Assembly (NCBI GenBank): GCA_003021175.1
Contig: PXQV01000001.1
Location: 180,436 to 244,435, forward strand
From: Halobacteriales archaeon QH_7_66_36
GTDB taxonomy: Archaea > Halobacteriota > Halobacteria > Halobacteriales > Haloarculaceae
Reading direction: 5' to 3'
DNA length: 64,000 nt
How positions within the stretch are numbered: position 1 is the first letter of the stretch; the number at the start of each line of letters is the position of its first letter. Below are positions 16,123-25,219 of the stretch, piece by piece. The position numbers and the translations under genes are program-made. Under the pieces are notes generated by a model. That model ran no database searches. It saw only the letters and a program-made list of their open reading frames with translations, and was not told the DNA's origin.

Positions 16123-17121
16123 TTAGTAGTGCCACGGGAACTCCGAGAAATCCGGTTCGCGCCCCTCGTTGAACGCGTCGCGTCCCTCCTTCGCCTCGTC
16201 GGTCATGTAGCCGAGCCGCGTTGCCTCGCCGGCGAACACCTGCTGGCCGACGAGTCCGTCGGTGTCGAGATTGAACGCGTACTTCAACATTCGCATGGCC
16301 GTCGGCGACTTGTCGAGCATCTCCTCGGCCCACTCCAGCGCGCGCGCCTCCAGTTGTTCGTGGGGCACGGCTTCGTTGACCATCCCCATCTCCGCTGCCT
16401 CCTCGGCGTCGTAGGTCTTCCCGAGGAAGAACACCTCGCGAGCCTTTTTCTGGCCGATCTGGTGGGCGAGATACGCCGAACCGAAGCCGGCGTCGAAGCT
16501 CGCCACGTCCGGGTCCGTCTGAAGGAACTTCGCGTGCTCGGCGCTGGCGAGCGTCATGTCACAGACGACGTGTAGCGAGTGGCCGCCGCCGACCGCCCAG
16601 CCGGGAACCACGGCGACGACCGGCTTCGGGATGTGGCGAATCTGCCGCTGAACCTCGAGGATGTGGAGTCGTGGAGCAGCGTGTTCACCGCTGCCGGCCG
16701 CTCCGCCGGTGGCGTGCTCGCCCGAACCGCTCGTGCCGGAGTCCGTCGCGTCGGCTCGCGGATCGCGCTGCTCTCCGCTCGCCCGTTCCGAGGGCGCACT
16801 GCGTTCGCCCTCGCTGTACTCGTAGCCCGCGTCCCCGCGGATGCGCTGGTCGCCGCCCGAACAGAACGCCCAGCCGCCGTCCTTCGGCGACGGGCCGTTG
16901 CCGGTGAGGAGTACGCAGCCGACGTCGGTCTGGCGCTTGGCGTGATCGAGCGCGGCCGAGAGTTCGTCGACCGTCTCCGGGCGGAAGGCGTTGCGCACCT
17001 CGGGCCGGTCGAACGCGATGCGGACGGCACCCACCTCGCGTGCGCGGTGATACGTCAGGTCTCGAAAGTCGGTGTCGTCGACCGGCTCCCACGCGTCCGG
17101 GTCGAAGAGTTCGGATACCAT
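16123..17121 (-). CDS. menB: 1,4-dihydroxy-2-naphthoyl-CoA synthase (naphthoate synthase)
   Basis: A 332-residue crotonase-family enzyme that closes the second ring in menaquinone synthesis (o-succinylbenzoyl-CoA to DHNA-CoA). CSGGDQRIRG, RLHILEVQRQIRHIPKPV and VVPGWAVGGGHSLHVVCD match MenB. The end DFSEFPWHY is standard. A roughly 50-residue Gly/Ser/Glu-rich insertion (after GYEYSEGE, before APRLHILEV) lies in the usually disordered A-loop. ATG 17121 is preferred to GTG 17127. It follows menD by 55 bp in a menF-menD-menB set. The 3' end is the integration target of the mobile element and was restored on insertion. Confidence 0.93.
   Translation of the reverse strand: MVSELFDPDAWEPVDDTDFRDLTYHRAREVGAVRIAFDRPEVRNAFRPETVDELSAALDHAKRQTDVGCVLLTGNGPSPKDGGWAFCSGGDQRIRGDAGYEYSEGERSAPSERASGEQRDPRADATDSGTSGSGEHATGGAAGSGEHAAPRLHILEVQRQIRHIPKPVVAVVPGWAVGGGHSLHVVCDMTLASAEHAKFLQTDPDVASFDAGFGSAYLAHQIGQKKAREVFFLGKTYDAEEAAEMGMVNEAVPHEQLEARALEWAEEMLDKSPTAMRMLKYAFNLDTDGLVGQQVFAGEATRLGYMTDEAKEGRDAFNEGREPDFSEFPWHY
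16127..16141. repeat. attR core (15-bp direct repeat)
   Basis: Identical to 9625-9639 and lies inside the last codons of menB (antisense to FPWHY). The adjacent stop codon TAA at 16123-16125 comes from the element. Confidence 0.85.
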
Positions 17122-17176
17122 ACTCACACTGCGCGCCGCCGGCGCAAAAACCGGGCGGTCGCGGGCACTCCCGCGC

Positions 17177-18952
17177 TCAGAGCGTGACGTCGAGTTCCTG
17201 CTCGATTCGCTCCTGTAGCTCCTCGCGGACGGCGTGGCTCTCGGCGGGGTCGAACCCCACCTCGATCACCTGCGTGCCGTCGCGTGCGACGCTCGCCGTG
17301 AACGCCCCGCGGAACCACTCGCGTGTGCTCGTCCGCGAGAACTCCACGCCGTGGAGGTCGCCCGTCGGCTCGAAGTCGAGGCCGTGTGGCGTCCGGAAGT
17401 AGCCCTCGAACGTCTCGTGGTCCTCGATGGGGAGGAGACGGAAGATGCCGCCGCCGTCGTTGTTGACGAGCACGACCGTCGCGTCGAGGTCGAACCGGTC
17501 GGCCGCGAGCAGGCCGTTGGTGTCGTGGAAGTACGCGAGGTCGCCCGTCACGAGCACGAGCGGGTCGTCGGTAGCACTACCAGCCCCGAGCGCGGTCGAG
17601 GTGATACCGTCGATGCCCGACGCGCCCCGGTTGCCGAGCACGGTGAGGTCGGCCGCCCGCGGGCGGGCGAACCGGTCGAGGTCGCGCACCGGCATCGAGT
17701 TAGAGACGAACAGCGTCGCCGGGTCCGGCGCGAGCGCGACGACATCCTGGAGGACGGTCCCCTCGAAGAAGCGGTCCTCGCCCGCGACGAGGTTCCAGTA
17801 GTCGCGCTCTACATCCGCGAGCAGGTCGGCGTACGCAGTATCTCCGCCCTCGACTCGGCCGGCGAGCGCGCTCGCGAGGTGTGTCGGGTCGGCGACGAGC
17901 GTGTCCGTCGCGGTGAACTCGGCCTCGCGCCATCTGCCCGCCGGGTCGACGAGGAACTGCCGCGGGGCCGCGTCCGGGTCGTCAAGCACCGTCGCCGCGA
18001 GCGCCTTCCGCGTCGGCTTTGAGGTGGGCGACGCGCCGAAGCGGACAACCACGTCCGGCGTCGGCAGGTCGTCCTTCAGCGCCGGGGCCCACGAGTCGTA
18101 GCCGCCGAGGACCGTCGCCGTCTCGACGTGGCTCCCGAATCGAATCCCAGAGAGCGGGTCGGCCAGCACGGGAAAGCCCGTGGCCGTGGCGAGACCGAGG
18201 AGCGCGTCTCTGTCCGGCGTCGGCGCGGTGGCCGGACCGCAGACGATGAGGCCGCGCTCCGCGCCGTCGATGGCATCGACGACAGCGGCACGGTCAGCCG
18301 CGGCGAGCGTGGGTCGACCCTGCGTCGTTCGGACGAACGGCCCGTCGCGACCGTGAGCCGCGAGCGGGTGGTCGCCGGCCCACCCGTCGGGCACGTCGTC
18401 CGTCTCGACTGTCGGCTCCAGGGGCTTGCGGAACGGGACGTTCAGGTGGACCGGGCCGGGGCGGGTCGCCTCGCTCGTCGCGACGGCCCGCGCGACGGCC
18501 GTGCGGAGCGCCCGGAGCTTCCGGTCGGCGACCTCCGGCTCCGGGAGCGTGCGGTCGTGACGAATCGCGTCGCCGAAGATGCCCTGCTGGTCGACCGTCT
18601 GATTCGCGCCGCTATCGGTGAGTTCCGGCGGGCGGTCGGCGGTGAGCAGCAGCATCGGCACGCGCGCTCGCCCGGCCTCCACGACTGCGGGGTGGTAGTT
18701 CGCTACCGCGGTGCCGGAGGTACAGACGAGCGGCGTCGGCCGGCCGGTTCGCTCGGCACGCCCGAGCGCGAAGAACGCGGCCGACCGCTCGTCGAGGTGC
18801 GTGAACGTCTCGATGTCCTCGTGTTCGGCGAAGGCGACCGTCAGCGGCGTGGAACGGGATCCGGGTGAGAGTACCGCCGCCTCGACGTCCGATTTCGCGA
18901 GTTCGTCGACGATAGTTCGCCCCCACAGCGTGTTGACGTTCGGGACGGTCAT
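17177..18952 (-). CDS. menD: SEPHCHC synthase (2-succinyl-5-enolpyruvyl-6-hydroxy-3-cyclohexene-1-carboxylate synthase)
   Basis: A 591-residue ThDP-dependent enzyme that joins 2-oxoglutarate-derived succinic semialdehyde to isochorismate. The start MTVPNVNTLWGRTIVDELAK is followed by SPGSRSTPLTVAF, DERSAAFFALG and CTSGTAVANYHPAVVEA, classic MenD motifs. The C-terminal ThDP domain has GNRGASGIDGITSTALGAG and VLVNNDGGGIF. The frame stays open upstream, but ATG 18952 overlaps the menF stop by 4 bp (ATGA) and fits the family start. Confidence 0.95.
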   Translation of the reverse strand: MTVPNVNTLWGRTIVDELAKSDVEAAVLSPGSRSTPLTVAFAEHEDIETFTHLDERSAAFFALGRAERTGRPTPLVCTSGTAVANYHPAVVEAGRARVPMLLLTADRPPELTDSGANQTVDQQGIFGDAIRHDRTLPEPEVADRKLRALRTAVARAVATSEATRPGPVHLNVPFRKPLEPTVETDDVPDGWAGDHPLAAHGRDGPFVRTTQGRPTLAAADRAAVVDAIDGAERGLIVCGPATAPTPDRDALLGLATATGFPVLADPLSGIRFGSHVETATVLGGYDSWAPALKDDLPTPDVVVRFGASPTSKPTRKALAATVLDDPDAAPRQFLVDPAGRWREAEFTATDTLVADPTHLASALAGRVEGGDTAYADLLADVERDYWNLVAGEDRFFEGTVLQDVVALAPDPATLFVSNSMPVRDLDRFARPRAADLTVLGNRGASGIDGITSTALGAGSATDDPLVLVTGDLAYFHDTNGLLAADRFDLDATVVLVNNDGGGIFRLLPIEDHETFEGYFRTPHGLDFEPTGDLHGVEFSRTSTREWFRGAFTASVARDGTQVIEVGFDPAESHAVREELQERIEQELDVTL

Positions 18953-20283
18953 TCGAGTTCGTCGAGCATCGGCCGGTACTTCAGTTGCACCTCGTCCCAC
19001 TCGGCGTCGGGGTCGGAGTCGTCGACAATGCCGACGCCGGCGAACAGCGTCGCCGTGTCGCCGTCGGCGACGGCCGACCGGAGCGCGACGGCGAAGGAGC
19101 CGTAGCCCGCGGCGTCGAACCAGCCGACCGGCGTGGCGTACCAGCCGCGGTCGAACGGCTCCGTCTCGCGGATCGTCTCCAGCGCGCGCTCGGGGGGGAG
19201 GCCGCCGACCGCTGGCGTCGGGTGGAGCGCCTCCACCAGCGTCAATACGTGTTCGTCCTCCGCGAGCTCGGCCGTGATCGGCGTTTCGAGGTGCTGGACG
19301 GCCGCGAGCCGCCGGATCGAGCGCACGCCCGTCGAGACGGAGGCGGCGTACGGCTCCAGCTGGTCGCGGATCGCGTCCGCGACGATCTCGTGTTCGTGGA
19401 CGTTCTTCTCGTCGTCCATCAGCTCGCGGGCGAGCCACTCGTCCTCGGCCGGGGTGTCGCCGCGCCCGGTCGTGCCGGCGAGCGCGCCCGTCGAGACGGT
19501 TCGCCCGTGCAGGTCGACGAGGCGCTCGGGCGTCGCGCCGAAGAAGGAGGGCGCGTCGGCACCCGCCGCTGCGGGTTCGACGAGGAAGCGGTAGCAGTCC
19601 GGATACGTGTCGGCGAGGCCGGCGAGCGCGTCGGCAGCGCGGAGCGGGCGGTCGAGTTCGACCCGCAGCGCCTGCGCGAGCACGACCTTCTGGAGTTCGC
19701 CCGCTTCGATGCGGTCGGTCGCGTCGGTGACGGACTCGCGCCACGCGTCGCGACTCGTCGTCCGCGTCCGGTCGACGACGGTCGTCTGGTGTGCGGGCCC
19801 GGGATCCGAGAGGTCAGACACCTCCTCGACGGCGGCGTCGAGTGCGTGTTCGACCGACTCGGGCGTCGCGTCCGGGCCGACGGCGTTGACAGTGAGCCAC
19901 GCGCCGTCGTCGGTGTACGTCACCTGCCGGCGCGGGAGGACGAACTGCGCGCCCGCGAAGCCGTCCCACGGCGGGTCGCCTGCGTGGTCGTCGTGAAAGG
20001 CGAAGCCGCCGAACAGCCGTGGCCGCGCCGCCTCGGTGCCGGCGTGGACGTTGCCGTGGTCGAACAGCGACTCGCCGGCCTCGCGGACGGCCTCGAAGCG
20101 GTCGCTTCGCGTCGCCGTCAACACCGCCGCCGCGCCCGACCCGACGACCGTCGGTTCGCCCGGCGCGCTCCAGAACGTGCGCGGGGCGTCCGCCGCCGAC
20201 AGGACCCCGCGAGCAGACGGGGCCGTGAGCCGCGTGGCTCGCGAGATTATGCCGGTCGACGCTGCCTCGCCGAGCGGTTCCAT
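18949..20283 (-). CDS. menF: Isochorismate synthase
   Basis: A 444-residue chorismate-utilising enzyme, the committed step from chorismate to menaquinone. Motifs of the catalytic half: LQKVVLAQALRVEL, RFLVEP, FFGATPERLVDL, TGALAGTTGRGDTP, HEHEIVADAIRDQL, and HPTPAVGGLPPERAL near the C-terminus. It is first in menF-menD-menB and overlaps menD by 4 bp. Confidence 0.93.
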   Translation of the reverse strand: MEPLGEAASTGIISRATRLTAPSARGVLSAADAPRTFWSAPGEPTVVGSGAAAVLTATRSDRFEAVREAGESLFDHGNVHAGTEAARPRLFGGFAFHDDHAGDPPWDGFAGAQFVLPRRQVTYTDDGAWLTVNAVGPDATPESVEHALDAAVEEVSDLSDPGPAHQTTVVDRTRTTSRDAWRESVTDATDRIEAGELQKVVLAQALRVELDRPLRAADALAGLADTYPDCYRFLVEPAAAGADAPSFFGATPERLVDLHGRTVSTGALAGTTGRGDTPAEDEWLARELMDDEKNVHEHEIVADAIRDQLEPYAASVSTGVRSIRRLAAVQHLETPITAELAEDEHVLTLVEALHPTPAVGGLPPERALETIRETEPFDRGWYATPVGWFDAAGYGSFAVALRSAVADGDTATLFAGVGIVDDSDPDAEWDEVQLKYRPMLDELE

Positions 20284-20373
20284 CGTCAGTCCGTTAGAGG
20301 GCCACCGTTTTAGGGTTCCCGTTCCCGGGCGCTCCGTCCGCGCCAGAGACCGGAGACAGTGCGTCGTCGGCTT

Positions 20374-20964
20374 CTACGCGTATCGCTCCTCTTCCCACGG
20401 GTTCGCGCTGGTCGAGTAGCCGCGCTTCTCCCAGTAGCCCCGCTCGGGTTCGGTGAGGAACTCCACGCCCGTCACCCACTTCGCGCCCTTGTAGGCGTAC
20501 TTGTGCGGCGTCACGGCGCGGACCGGGCCGCCGTGGTCCGCGGGGAGCGGCTCGCCGTCGAGGTCCCACGTGAACAGCAGTTCCCGGCGGGCACAGTCGT
20601 CCAGCGGGAGATTCGTCGTGTAGCCGTCCGCCGCGTGGAACATGACGTGGACCGCGTCGTCGTGGACGCCGGCCGCCTCCATCACCGTCGGGAAGGTGAC
20701 GCCGGTGAAGGCGTTGTCGAACCGCGACCACCCCGTCACGCAGTGGAAGTCCTGTCGCTGCGTCTCGCTCGGCAGGTCGGTGAACTCGTCGAAGGGAAGC
20801 GACAGCTGGTCGTCGACCGCACCCCACACCTCGAAGGTCCAGTCGTCGCGAGCGACGGCCGGCGCTTCACCCTTCGAGAGCACCGGAAAGCCGTCGGTCT
20901 GGCGCTGGCCGGGCGGGAGTCGCTCGCCGTCGAACTCGTGGTAGAGATCTGTCGCGTCGTACAT
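20374..20964 (-). CDS. Molybdopterin-dependent oxidoreductase (sulfite-oxidase fold)
   Basis: A 196-residue single-domain protein of the sulfite oxidase/YedY superfamily. The molybdenum-ligand cysteine is in DFHCVTGWSRFDNAFTGVTF, and GGPVRAVTPHKYAYKGAKWV matches the cofactor-binding end. There is no Tat signal and no Mo-cofactor dimerisation domain, so it is probably a cytoplasmic short form like YedY-type catalytic subunits. Substrate unknown; methionine-sulfoxide or sulfite chemistry is possible. It follows menF on the same strand after about 90 bp. Confidence 0.85.
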   Translation of the reverse strand: MYDATDLYHEFDGERLPPGQRQTDGFPVLSKGEAPAVARDDWTFEVWGAVDDQLSLPFDEFTDLPSETQRQDFHCVTGWSRFDNAFTGVTFPTVMEAAGVHDDAVHVMFHAADGYTTNLPLDDCARRELLFTWDLDGEPLPADHGGPVRAVTPHKYAYKGAKWVTGVEFLTEPERGYWEKRGYSTSANPWEEERYA

Positions 20965-21134
20965 ACCCGCGGTTCGGGCCGACGCCCCCTTAGCGTACTG
21001 TTTCAGCGCAGTTACGATCTAACAACGGAAACCCGGTATAGCAAAAGAAATATCAGTTGTTCGGAAGCGCCAGTTCGTGCTGAGTAAAATTCTCCAGTAG
21101 TCTTAAATGCCCGACTGTCAAACTCCCTATCGAG

Positions 21135-21347
21135 ATGGTGAGGGTCAACATAACCGTCCCCGAACATCTGGAGATGCAGATCGCCCAACTGGTCGAGCGC
21201 GGTGAGTTCGACGACCGGGAGGAGGCCATCGAGGACGTGCTCTCCGCGGGGATCCGAGCGTACAAAACCTCCGGGCCGATGGACGAAGAGGAACCGGAGT
21301 TCGAGGAGGACGGGATGATGGGTCACGACGACGAGTACGTGTTTTAA
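21135..21347 (+). CDS. CopG-family ribbon-helix-helix protein
   Basis: A 70-residue protein. MVRVNITVPEHLEMQIAQLV and FDDREEAIEDVLSAGIRAYK are the strand, first and second helices of an RHH DNA-binding domain. The last 20 residues are strongly acidic (EEEPEFEEDGMMGHDDEY). A TATA-like cttaaat lies about 30 bp upstream, so the mRNA is probably leaderless. Target unknown. Confidence 0.8.
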   Translation: MVRVNITVPEHLEMQIAQLVERGEFDDREEAIEDVLSAGIRAYKTSGPMDEEEPEFEEDGMMGHDDEYVF

Positions 21348-21404
21348 ATCCCTGTCGCTACGTTCCACGCAAGGCTTATTCCCGCTTCAGCGGTACGCGC
21401 GTAC

Positions 21405-21683
21405 ATGCACAAAGACGAGTTGCTGGAACTCCACGACCACATGGTGGAGATAATGAACACGTTCCGAGGGATGGACAGCGTGGACAGCGGCGCGTTCGAC
21501 GCGTACGACGAGCTGGACGTGACGCCCGACGACGTGCACAAATCGAAGAGCGAACACAAACACGCGGTGTTCGTGCTGGGCAACGCGCTCGCTGACGTGA
21601 TGTCCGAAGACGAGTTCTCCGACGCCGGCCGCATCGGCAAGCGCATGGAAGAGCTCGCGGAGGACGCCGAGAACAAACTCTGA
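21405..21683 (+). CDS. UPF0058 family protein
   Basis: A 92-residue all-helical protein: MHKDELLELHDHMVEIMNTF at the start, then KSKSEHKHAVFVLGNALADV and a helical C-terminus. This matches the archaeal UPF0058 family of unknown function. It lies 57 bp after the RHH gene on the same strand. Confidence 0.8.
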   Translation: MHKDELLELHDHMVEIMNTFRGMDSVDSGAFDAYDELDVTPDDVHKSKSEHKHAVFVLGNALADVMSEDEFSDAGRIGKRMEELAEDAENKL

Positions 21684-21835
21684 GGCGCGCCACATTCGAT
21701 CACGCCGGTCACTGCTCCGACAGCGGCGGCCGTGTCGGTCCCTAACTGCCGTGTCAACCGTCGGGGTCGGAAGTATCCGCGTTCGTTCTACTGAAAAGCT
21801 CCAGTACGTTTATTATTCGGAACGAACAGCCGCCT

Positions 21836-22345
21836 GTGGGGGACGAGTGGTTGAATCGACAACACTTGGGGGAAAGTAGGGACAGGATTACGCTGTTCAC
21901 GTGGTTCGGCCTCGCGACCATCGTCGTCGCAGCGACGATGCAAGCCGGGTTCGTCCCGTTCGCTGGACCGTGTGACGGCGACGACATCACGCGGGGAGCG
22001 CCGGGGGCGACGTTCGACGTCACGGGCGATGCGGACGCGCGGGTCACGACCGTCACACACGCGGGGGGTGACCGGCTGGGTGGCGAGTACGCGCAACGCG
22101 TCTACCTCCAGTTCTACGACGTCGGAACAAATCAGACGACAGCGGTGACGTGGGTCGGAGGGGACGGGGGGTCGTTCCCGATCACGGCGGGCGATTTGAC
22201 GACCGTCGCGTGGAACGAGACGGCCGGATGGGTCGACGCCGACGACCGCGTGCGGGTGGTGTATCGGAGCTACGACAGCGAGCTACCGCGCACCTGCCCG
22301 AACAACCGCCCGATCGATCAGACCGTGGGGGCTGATCGGCTGTAA
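21836..22345 (+). CDS. Single-pass surface protein with pilin-like beta domain
   Basis: A 169-residue protein from GTG 21836. One hydrophobic helix (about 21-42, LFTWFGLATIVVAATMQAGF) is followed by an extracellular part with P-G-A-T-F-D-V and VTHAGGDRLGG, close to the conserved C-terminal region of archaeal type IV pilins. The typical pilin N-terminal cleavage motif is absent, so it is a pilin-like rather than a standard pilin protein. Two N-x-T sites occur. Confidence 0.6.
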   Translation: MGDEWLNRQHLGESRDRITLFTWFGLATIVVAATMQAGFVPFAGPCDGDDITRGAPGATFDVTGDADARVTTVTHAGGDRLGGEYAQRVYLQFYDVGTNQTTAVTWVGGDGGSFPITAGDLTTVAWNETAGWVDADDRVRVVYRSYDSELPRTCPNNRPIDQTVGADRL

Positions 22346-22393
22346 CCGCCGCGGGGGGAAGAGATTTTTGTCCGCCTCCGCCGAGCCACGAGC

Positions 22394-23056
22394 ATGCACG
22401 ACATCGACCCGGCACAGGTTGGCCGGCTCGCCCGCGAACTGGTTCACACAGACGCGGTCATCGACGAGATGGACGCGCGTGCCGACCGCGAGGGGTTCCC
22501 GACGGTCGGCCCGGTGGTGGGCGCGTGGCTGCGACTGCTGGCGCGCACCGTCGACGCGGAGCGCGGCTTCGAGTTCGGCTCCGGCTTCGGCTACTCGGCG
22601 TACTGGCTGGCCGACGCGTTCCCGGCAGACGGCGAACTCGTCTTGACCGAGGTGGACGCCGACGAACTCGACGACGCCCGCGAGTATCTCGCGCGGGGCG
22701 GCTACGCCGACCGGTGCCGATTCGAGCACGGCGACGCGCTCGATACCGTCGGGCGGTACGACGGCCCGTTCGACGTAGTGTTGATCGACAACGAGAAGGC
22801 CCGCTATCCGGCGGCGTTCGACGCGGTCCGGGGGAAAGTGGCGTCGGGCGGGCTCGTCTTCGTCGACAACGCCGTTACCGCGGGGTCGCTTGACTTCGAG
22901 GCCATCCTCGCGCTCGTCGAGGGACGAGAGACGGCGGCGAACGACGCGACCCGTGGCGTGGCGGAACTACTTGGTCGGCTCCGTGACGACGACGCGTTCG
23001 AGACGACTCTACTCCCGCTGGGCGAGGGGGTGGCGGTCGCGAAGCGGCGACGATAG
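22394..23056 (+). CDS. O-methyltransferase (class I SAM, catechol-OMT-like)
   Basis: A 220-residue SAM-dependent methyltransferase. FEFGSGFGYSAYWLADA is motif I; LTEVDADELDDA holds the acidic ribose-binding residue; DVVLIDNEKARYP and FVDNAVTAGS carry the Asp/Asn metal-binding residues of the metal-dependent methyltransferase-3 family. Substrate unknown, a small catechol-like molecule by family. Confidence 0.83.
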   Translation: MHDIDPAQVGRLARELVHTDAVIDEMDARADREGFPTVGPVVGAWLRLLARTVDAERGFEFGSGFGYSAYWLADAFPADGELVLTEVDADELDDAREYLARGGYADRCRFEHGDALDTVGRYDGPFDVVLIDNEKARYPAAFDAVRGKVASGGLVFVDNAVTAGSLDFEAILALVEGRETAANDATRGVAELLGRLRDDDAFETTLLPLGEGVAVAKRRR

Positions 23057-23123
23057 ATTTCTCTCAGCGCCGTCCCAAATCAAAGCAAGAGTCATTAGCA
23101 ACGACGGCGAGTAGACGGACGAG

Positions 23124-24779
23124 ATGCCCGGTGGACACACTCAGACGTTACGGCCGTTCCTGTGGCGCGCGAGCAAACTCTACGATGACACGGAGGTCGT
23201 CTCGCGCAATCACGACGGAATGTCGCGGCAGACGTACGCCGAGTACGCCGACCGCACCGCACGGCTCGCGAACGCGCTCGACGAACACGGCATCGAACGG
23301 GGCGACCGCGTCGGGACGTTCTGCTGGAACACGGACCGGCACTTCGAGACGTACTTCGCGGTGCCGTCGATGGGGGGCCAACTGCACACGATCAATCCGC
23401 TGCTCCCGGACGAACACATCCGCTACATCGTCGAGGACGCGAACGACGAGGTGATCTTCGTCGACCCGTCGCTGGCCGAGAAGATCGCGGGCGCCGCCGA
23501 CGGAGCCGAGGAGTTCGAGGGCGTCGACTTCGTGGCGATGGGCGAGGAGCCGATCGAGGCGCTCGACGCGCCCGCCTACGAGACGTTCGTCGACGGCCAC
23601 GACGCCGACTACGACTGGCCGGATCTCGACGACGACCAGCCGGCCGGGATGTGCTACACGTCGGGGACGACGGGGAAGCCGAAGGGCGTCGAGTACACCC
23701 AGTCGATGCTGTGGAGCCACACGATGATGTCGCTCTCCCCGCAGGGGATTCCGATGGCCGACGACGACGTGGTGATGCCGGTCGTGCCGATGTTCCACGT
23801 CAACGCGTGGGGGATGCCCTTCACCGCGACCGCCGGGGGATCGAAGCAGGTGTTCCCGGGGCCGTCGCCGAACGCGGAACACCTCGCCACGCTCATCGAG
23901 GAGGAGGGAGTCACCGTCACCGCCGGCGTGCCGACGGTGTGGCTCGGCCTGATGGAGTACTGCGAGGAGAACGACGTGGACCTCTCCTCGCTGGATCGGG
24001 TCATCGTCGGCGGGAGCGCGGCCCCCGAGTCGATGATTCGCTGGTTCGACGACCGCGGCGTCGAACTGCTCCACGCGTGGGGAATGACCGAGATGTCGCC
24101 CATCGGGAGCGTCGCCCACCTCAAGACCGACCTCGAAGGCGAGGCGTACGAGACGCAACTCGAAAAACGGAGCAAGCAGGGGCTGATGACACCCGGGCTG
24201 GAGTTCAAGGTGATCGACGAGGACGGCGAGCGTATCGCGTGGGACGGCGAGAAGTTCGGCGAACTGTACGTCCGTGGCCCGTCGGTCACGAAGGAGTACT
24301 TCAAGCGGCCGGACGCCAACGAGGAGGACTTCGAGGATGGCTGGCTGAAGACGGGTGACGTGGTGAGCGTCGACCCGGACGGCTATCTCAAGATCGTCGA
24401 CCGCGAGAAGGACGTGATCAAGTCCGGCGGCGAGTGGATATCGAGCGTCGAACTGGAGAACGCGGTGATGGCCCACGAGGACGTGTCGGAGGCGACCGTC
24501 ATCGGCGTCCCACACGAGAAGTGGCAGGAGCGACCCGTCGCGTTCGTCGTGCCGACCGAGGACGCCGACCGCAGCACGCTCGACGAGGAGATACTCGAGA
24601 TGCTCGGCGAGGAGTATCCGAAGTGGTGGCTCCCGGACGCCGTCGAGTACATCGACGAGGTGCCCAAGACCGCCACCGGGAAGTTCTCGAAGAAGGACCT
24701 CCGCGAGCAGTACACGGGTAGCGTGGAACTCCACGAGGGGTCGGCACCCGAGGAGGCCGCGCCCGGGAGCGAGGATTAA
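23124..24779 (+). CDS. Medium/long-chain fatty acid--CoA ligase
   Basis: A 551-residue ANL-superfamily adenylate-forming enzyme that activates fatty acids to acyl-CoA. YTSGTTGKPKGVEYTQ is the P-loop; LLHAWGMTEMSP is A5; DGWLKTGDVVSVDPDGYLKI is the A7 hinge region; VDREKDVIKSGGEWISSVEL is A8; and TATGKFSKKDL contains the catalytic Lys. It resembles the AlkK-type medium-chain ligases. A nearby acyl-CoA dehydrogenase (25404) fits beta-oxidation. Confidence 0.92.
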   Translation: MPGGHTQTLRPFLWRASKLYDDTEVVSRNHDGMSRQTYAEYADRTARLANALDEHGIERGDRVGTFCWNTDRHFETYFAVPSMGGQLHTINPLLPDEHIRYIVEDANDEVIFVDPSLAEKIAGAADGAEEFEGVDFVAMGEEPIEALDAPAYETFVDGHDADYDWPDLDDDQPAGMCYTSGTTGKPKGVEYTQSMLWSHTMMSLSPQGIPMADDDVVMPVVPMFHVNAWGMPFTATAGGSKQVFPGPSPNAEHLATLIEEEGVTVTAGVPTVWLGLMEYCEENDVDLSSLDRVIVGGSAAPESMIRWFDDRGVELLHAWGMTEMSPIGSVAHLKTDLEGEAYETQLEKRSKQGLMTPGLEFKVIDEDGERIAWDGEKFGELYVRGPSVTKEYFKRPDANEEDFEDGWLKTGDVVSVDPDGYLKIVDREKDVIKSGGEWISSVELENAVMAHEDVSEATVIGVPHEKWQERPVAFVVPTEDADRSTLDEEILEMLGEEYPKWWLPDAVEYIDEVPKTATGKFSKKDLREQYTGSVELHEGSAPEEAAPGSED

Positions 24780-24835
24780 GCTCGCTACTCAGAGCTCGTT
24801 CAACACGCCATCCGTTCGTATCACGTTGATACTTG

Positions 24836-25219
24836 ATGATTCCCGAAGAAGCGACACGTCGCCAGTTCGTGATCTGTGGCGTCGGTGTTGCGAGTACCGG
24901 GTGTGTATCGACACTCGATTCTGGCTCCGGGCTCGAAACGCTGATACTAGAGGTGAAGAACGAAACCGGGACCCGACACGAGATAGTGGTCGTGTTCGAG
25001 AAGGAGGGACAGGAGGTGTACGAAGAGCGGTTCACGGTAGAAGCCGGCGAACAGATCGAACAGACTACCGGGGTGACGGACCATCCGTTGACCGTCAGGG
25101 CCTCCGTCAACGACGAACTAAGAGAGGTGGGCGTGTACGAGTGGCGCGGCTGCCGAACGGACAATATACAGGATACGGTGACTCCGTCGCCTGAGATCGG
25201 CGGCGGATGCGCAGAGTAG
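24836..25219 (+). CDS. Tat-type lipoprotein, small
   Basis: A 127-residue protein from ATG 24836. MIPEEATRRQFVICGVGVAS then TGCVS is a twin-arginine lipoprotein signal with a lipobox cysteine. The mature part is one immunoglobulin-like beta domain (LILEVKNETGTRHEIVVVFE). Haloarchaea have many such lipoproteins; function unknown. Confidence 0.65.
   Translation: MIPEEATRRQFVICGVGVASTGCVSTLDSGSGLETLILEVKNETGTRHEIVVVFEKEGQEVYEERFTVEAGEQIEQTTGVTDHPLTVRASVNDELREVGVYEWRGCRTDNIQDTVTPSPEIGGGCAE

Larger units (their letters stand above)
9625..16141. mobile_element. Integrated genetic element (6.5 kb) in the 3' end of menB
   Basis: A 15-bp perfect direct repeat, tagtgccacgggaac, occurs at 9625-9639 and 16127-16141. 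The right copy encodes the last residues of MenB (FPWHY) in antisense. The left copy, followed outward, reads the same residues then TGA, as expected of the original gene end. So integration occurred within the last codons of menB and the element restored the end with its own TAA. The interior encodes a tyrosine recombinase, DNA-binding-type proteins and a TFB-like factor. No capsid, ATPase or replication protein was recognised, so it could be a defective provirus, an integrated plasmid or an integrative element. Confidence 0.85.

Noticed and set aside
18953..19744. N-terminal extension of menD in the same open frame
   Set aside because: It overlaps menF entirely; ATG 18952 gives the family start and a 4-bp ATGA overlap.
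23148..24734. 528-codon open frame antisense to the acyl-CoA ligase gene
   Set aside because: GC-rich codon bias keeps antisense frames open; the sense strand has clear ANL motifs and the antisense product has no recognisable domain.
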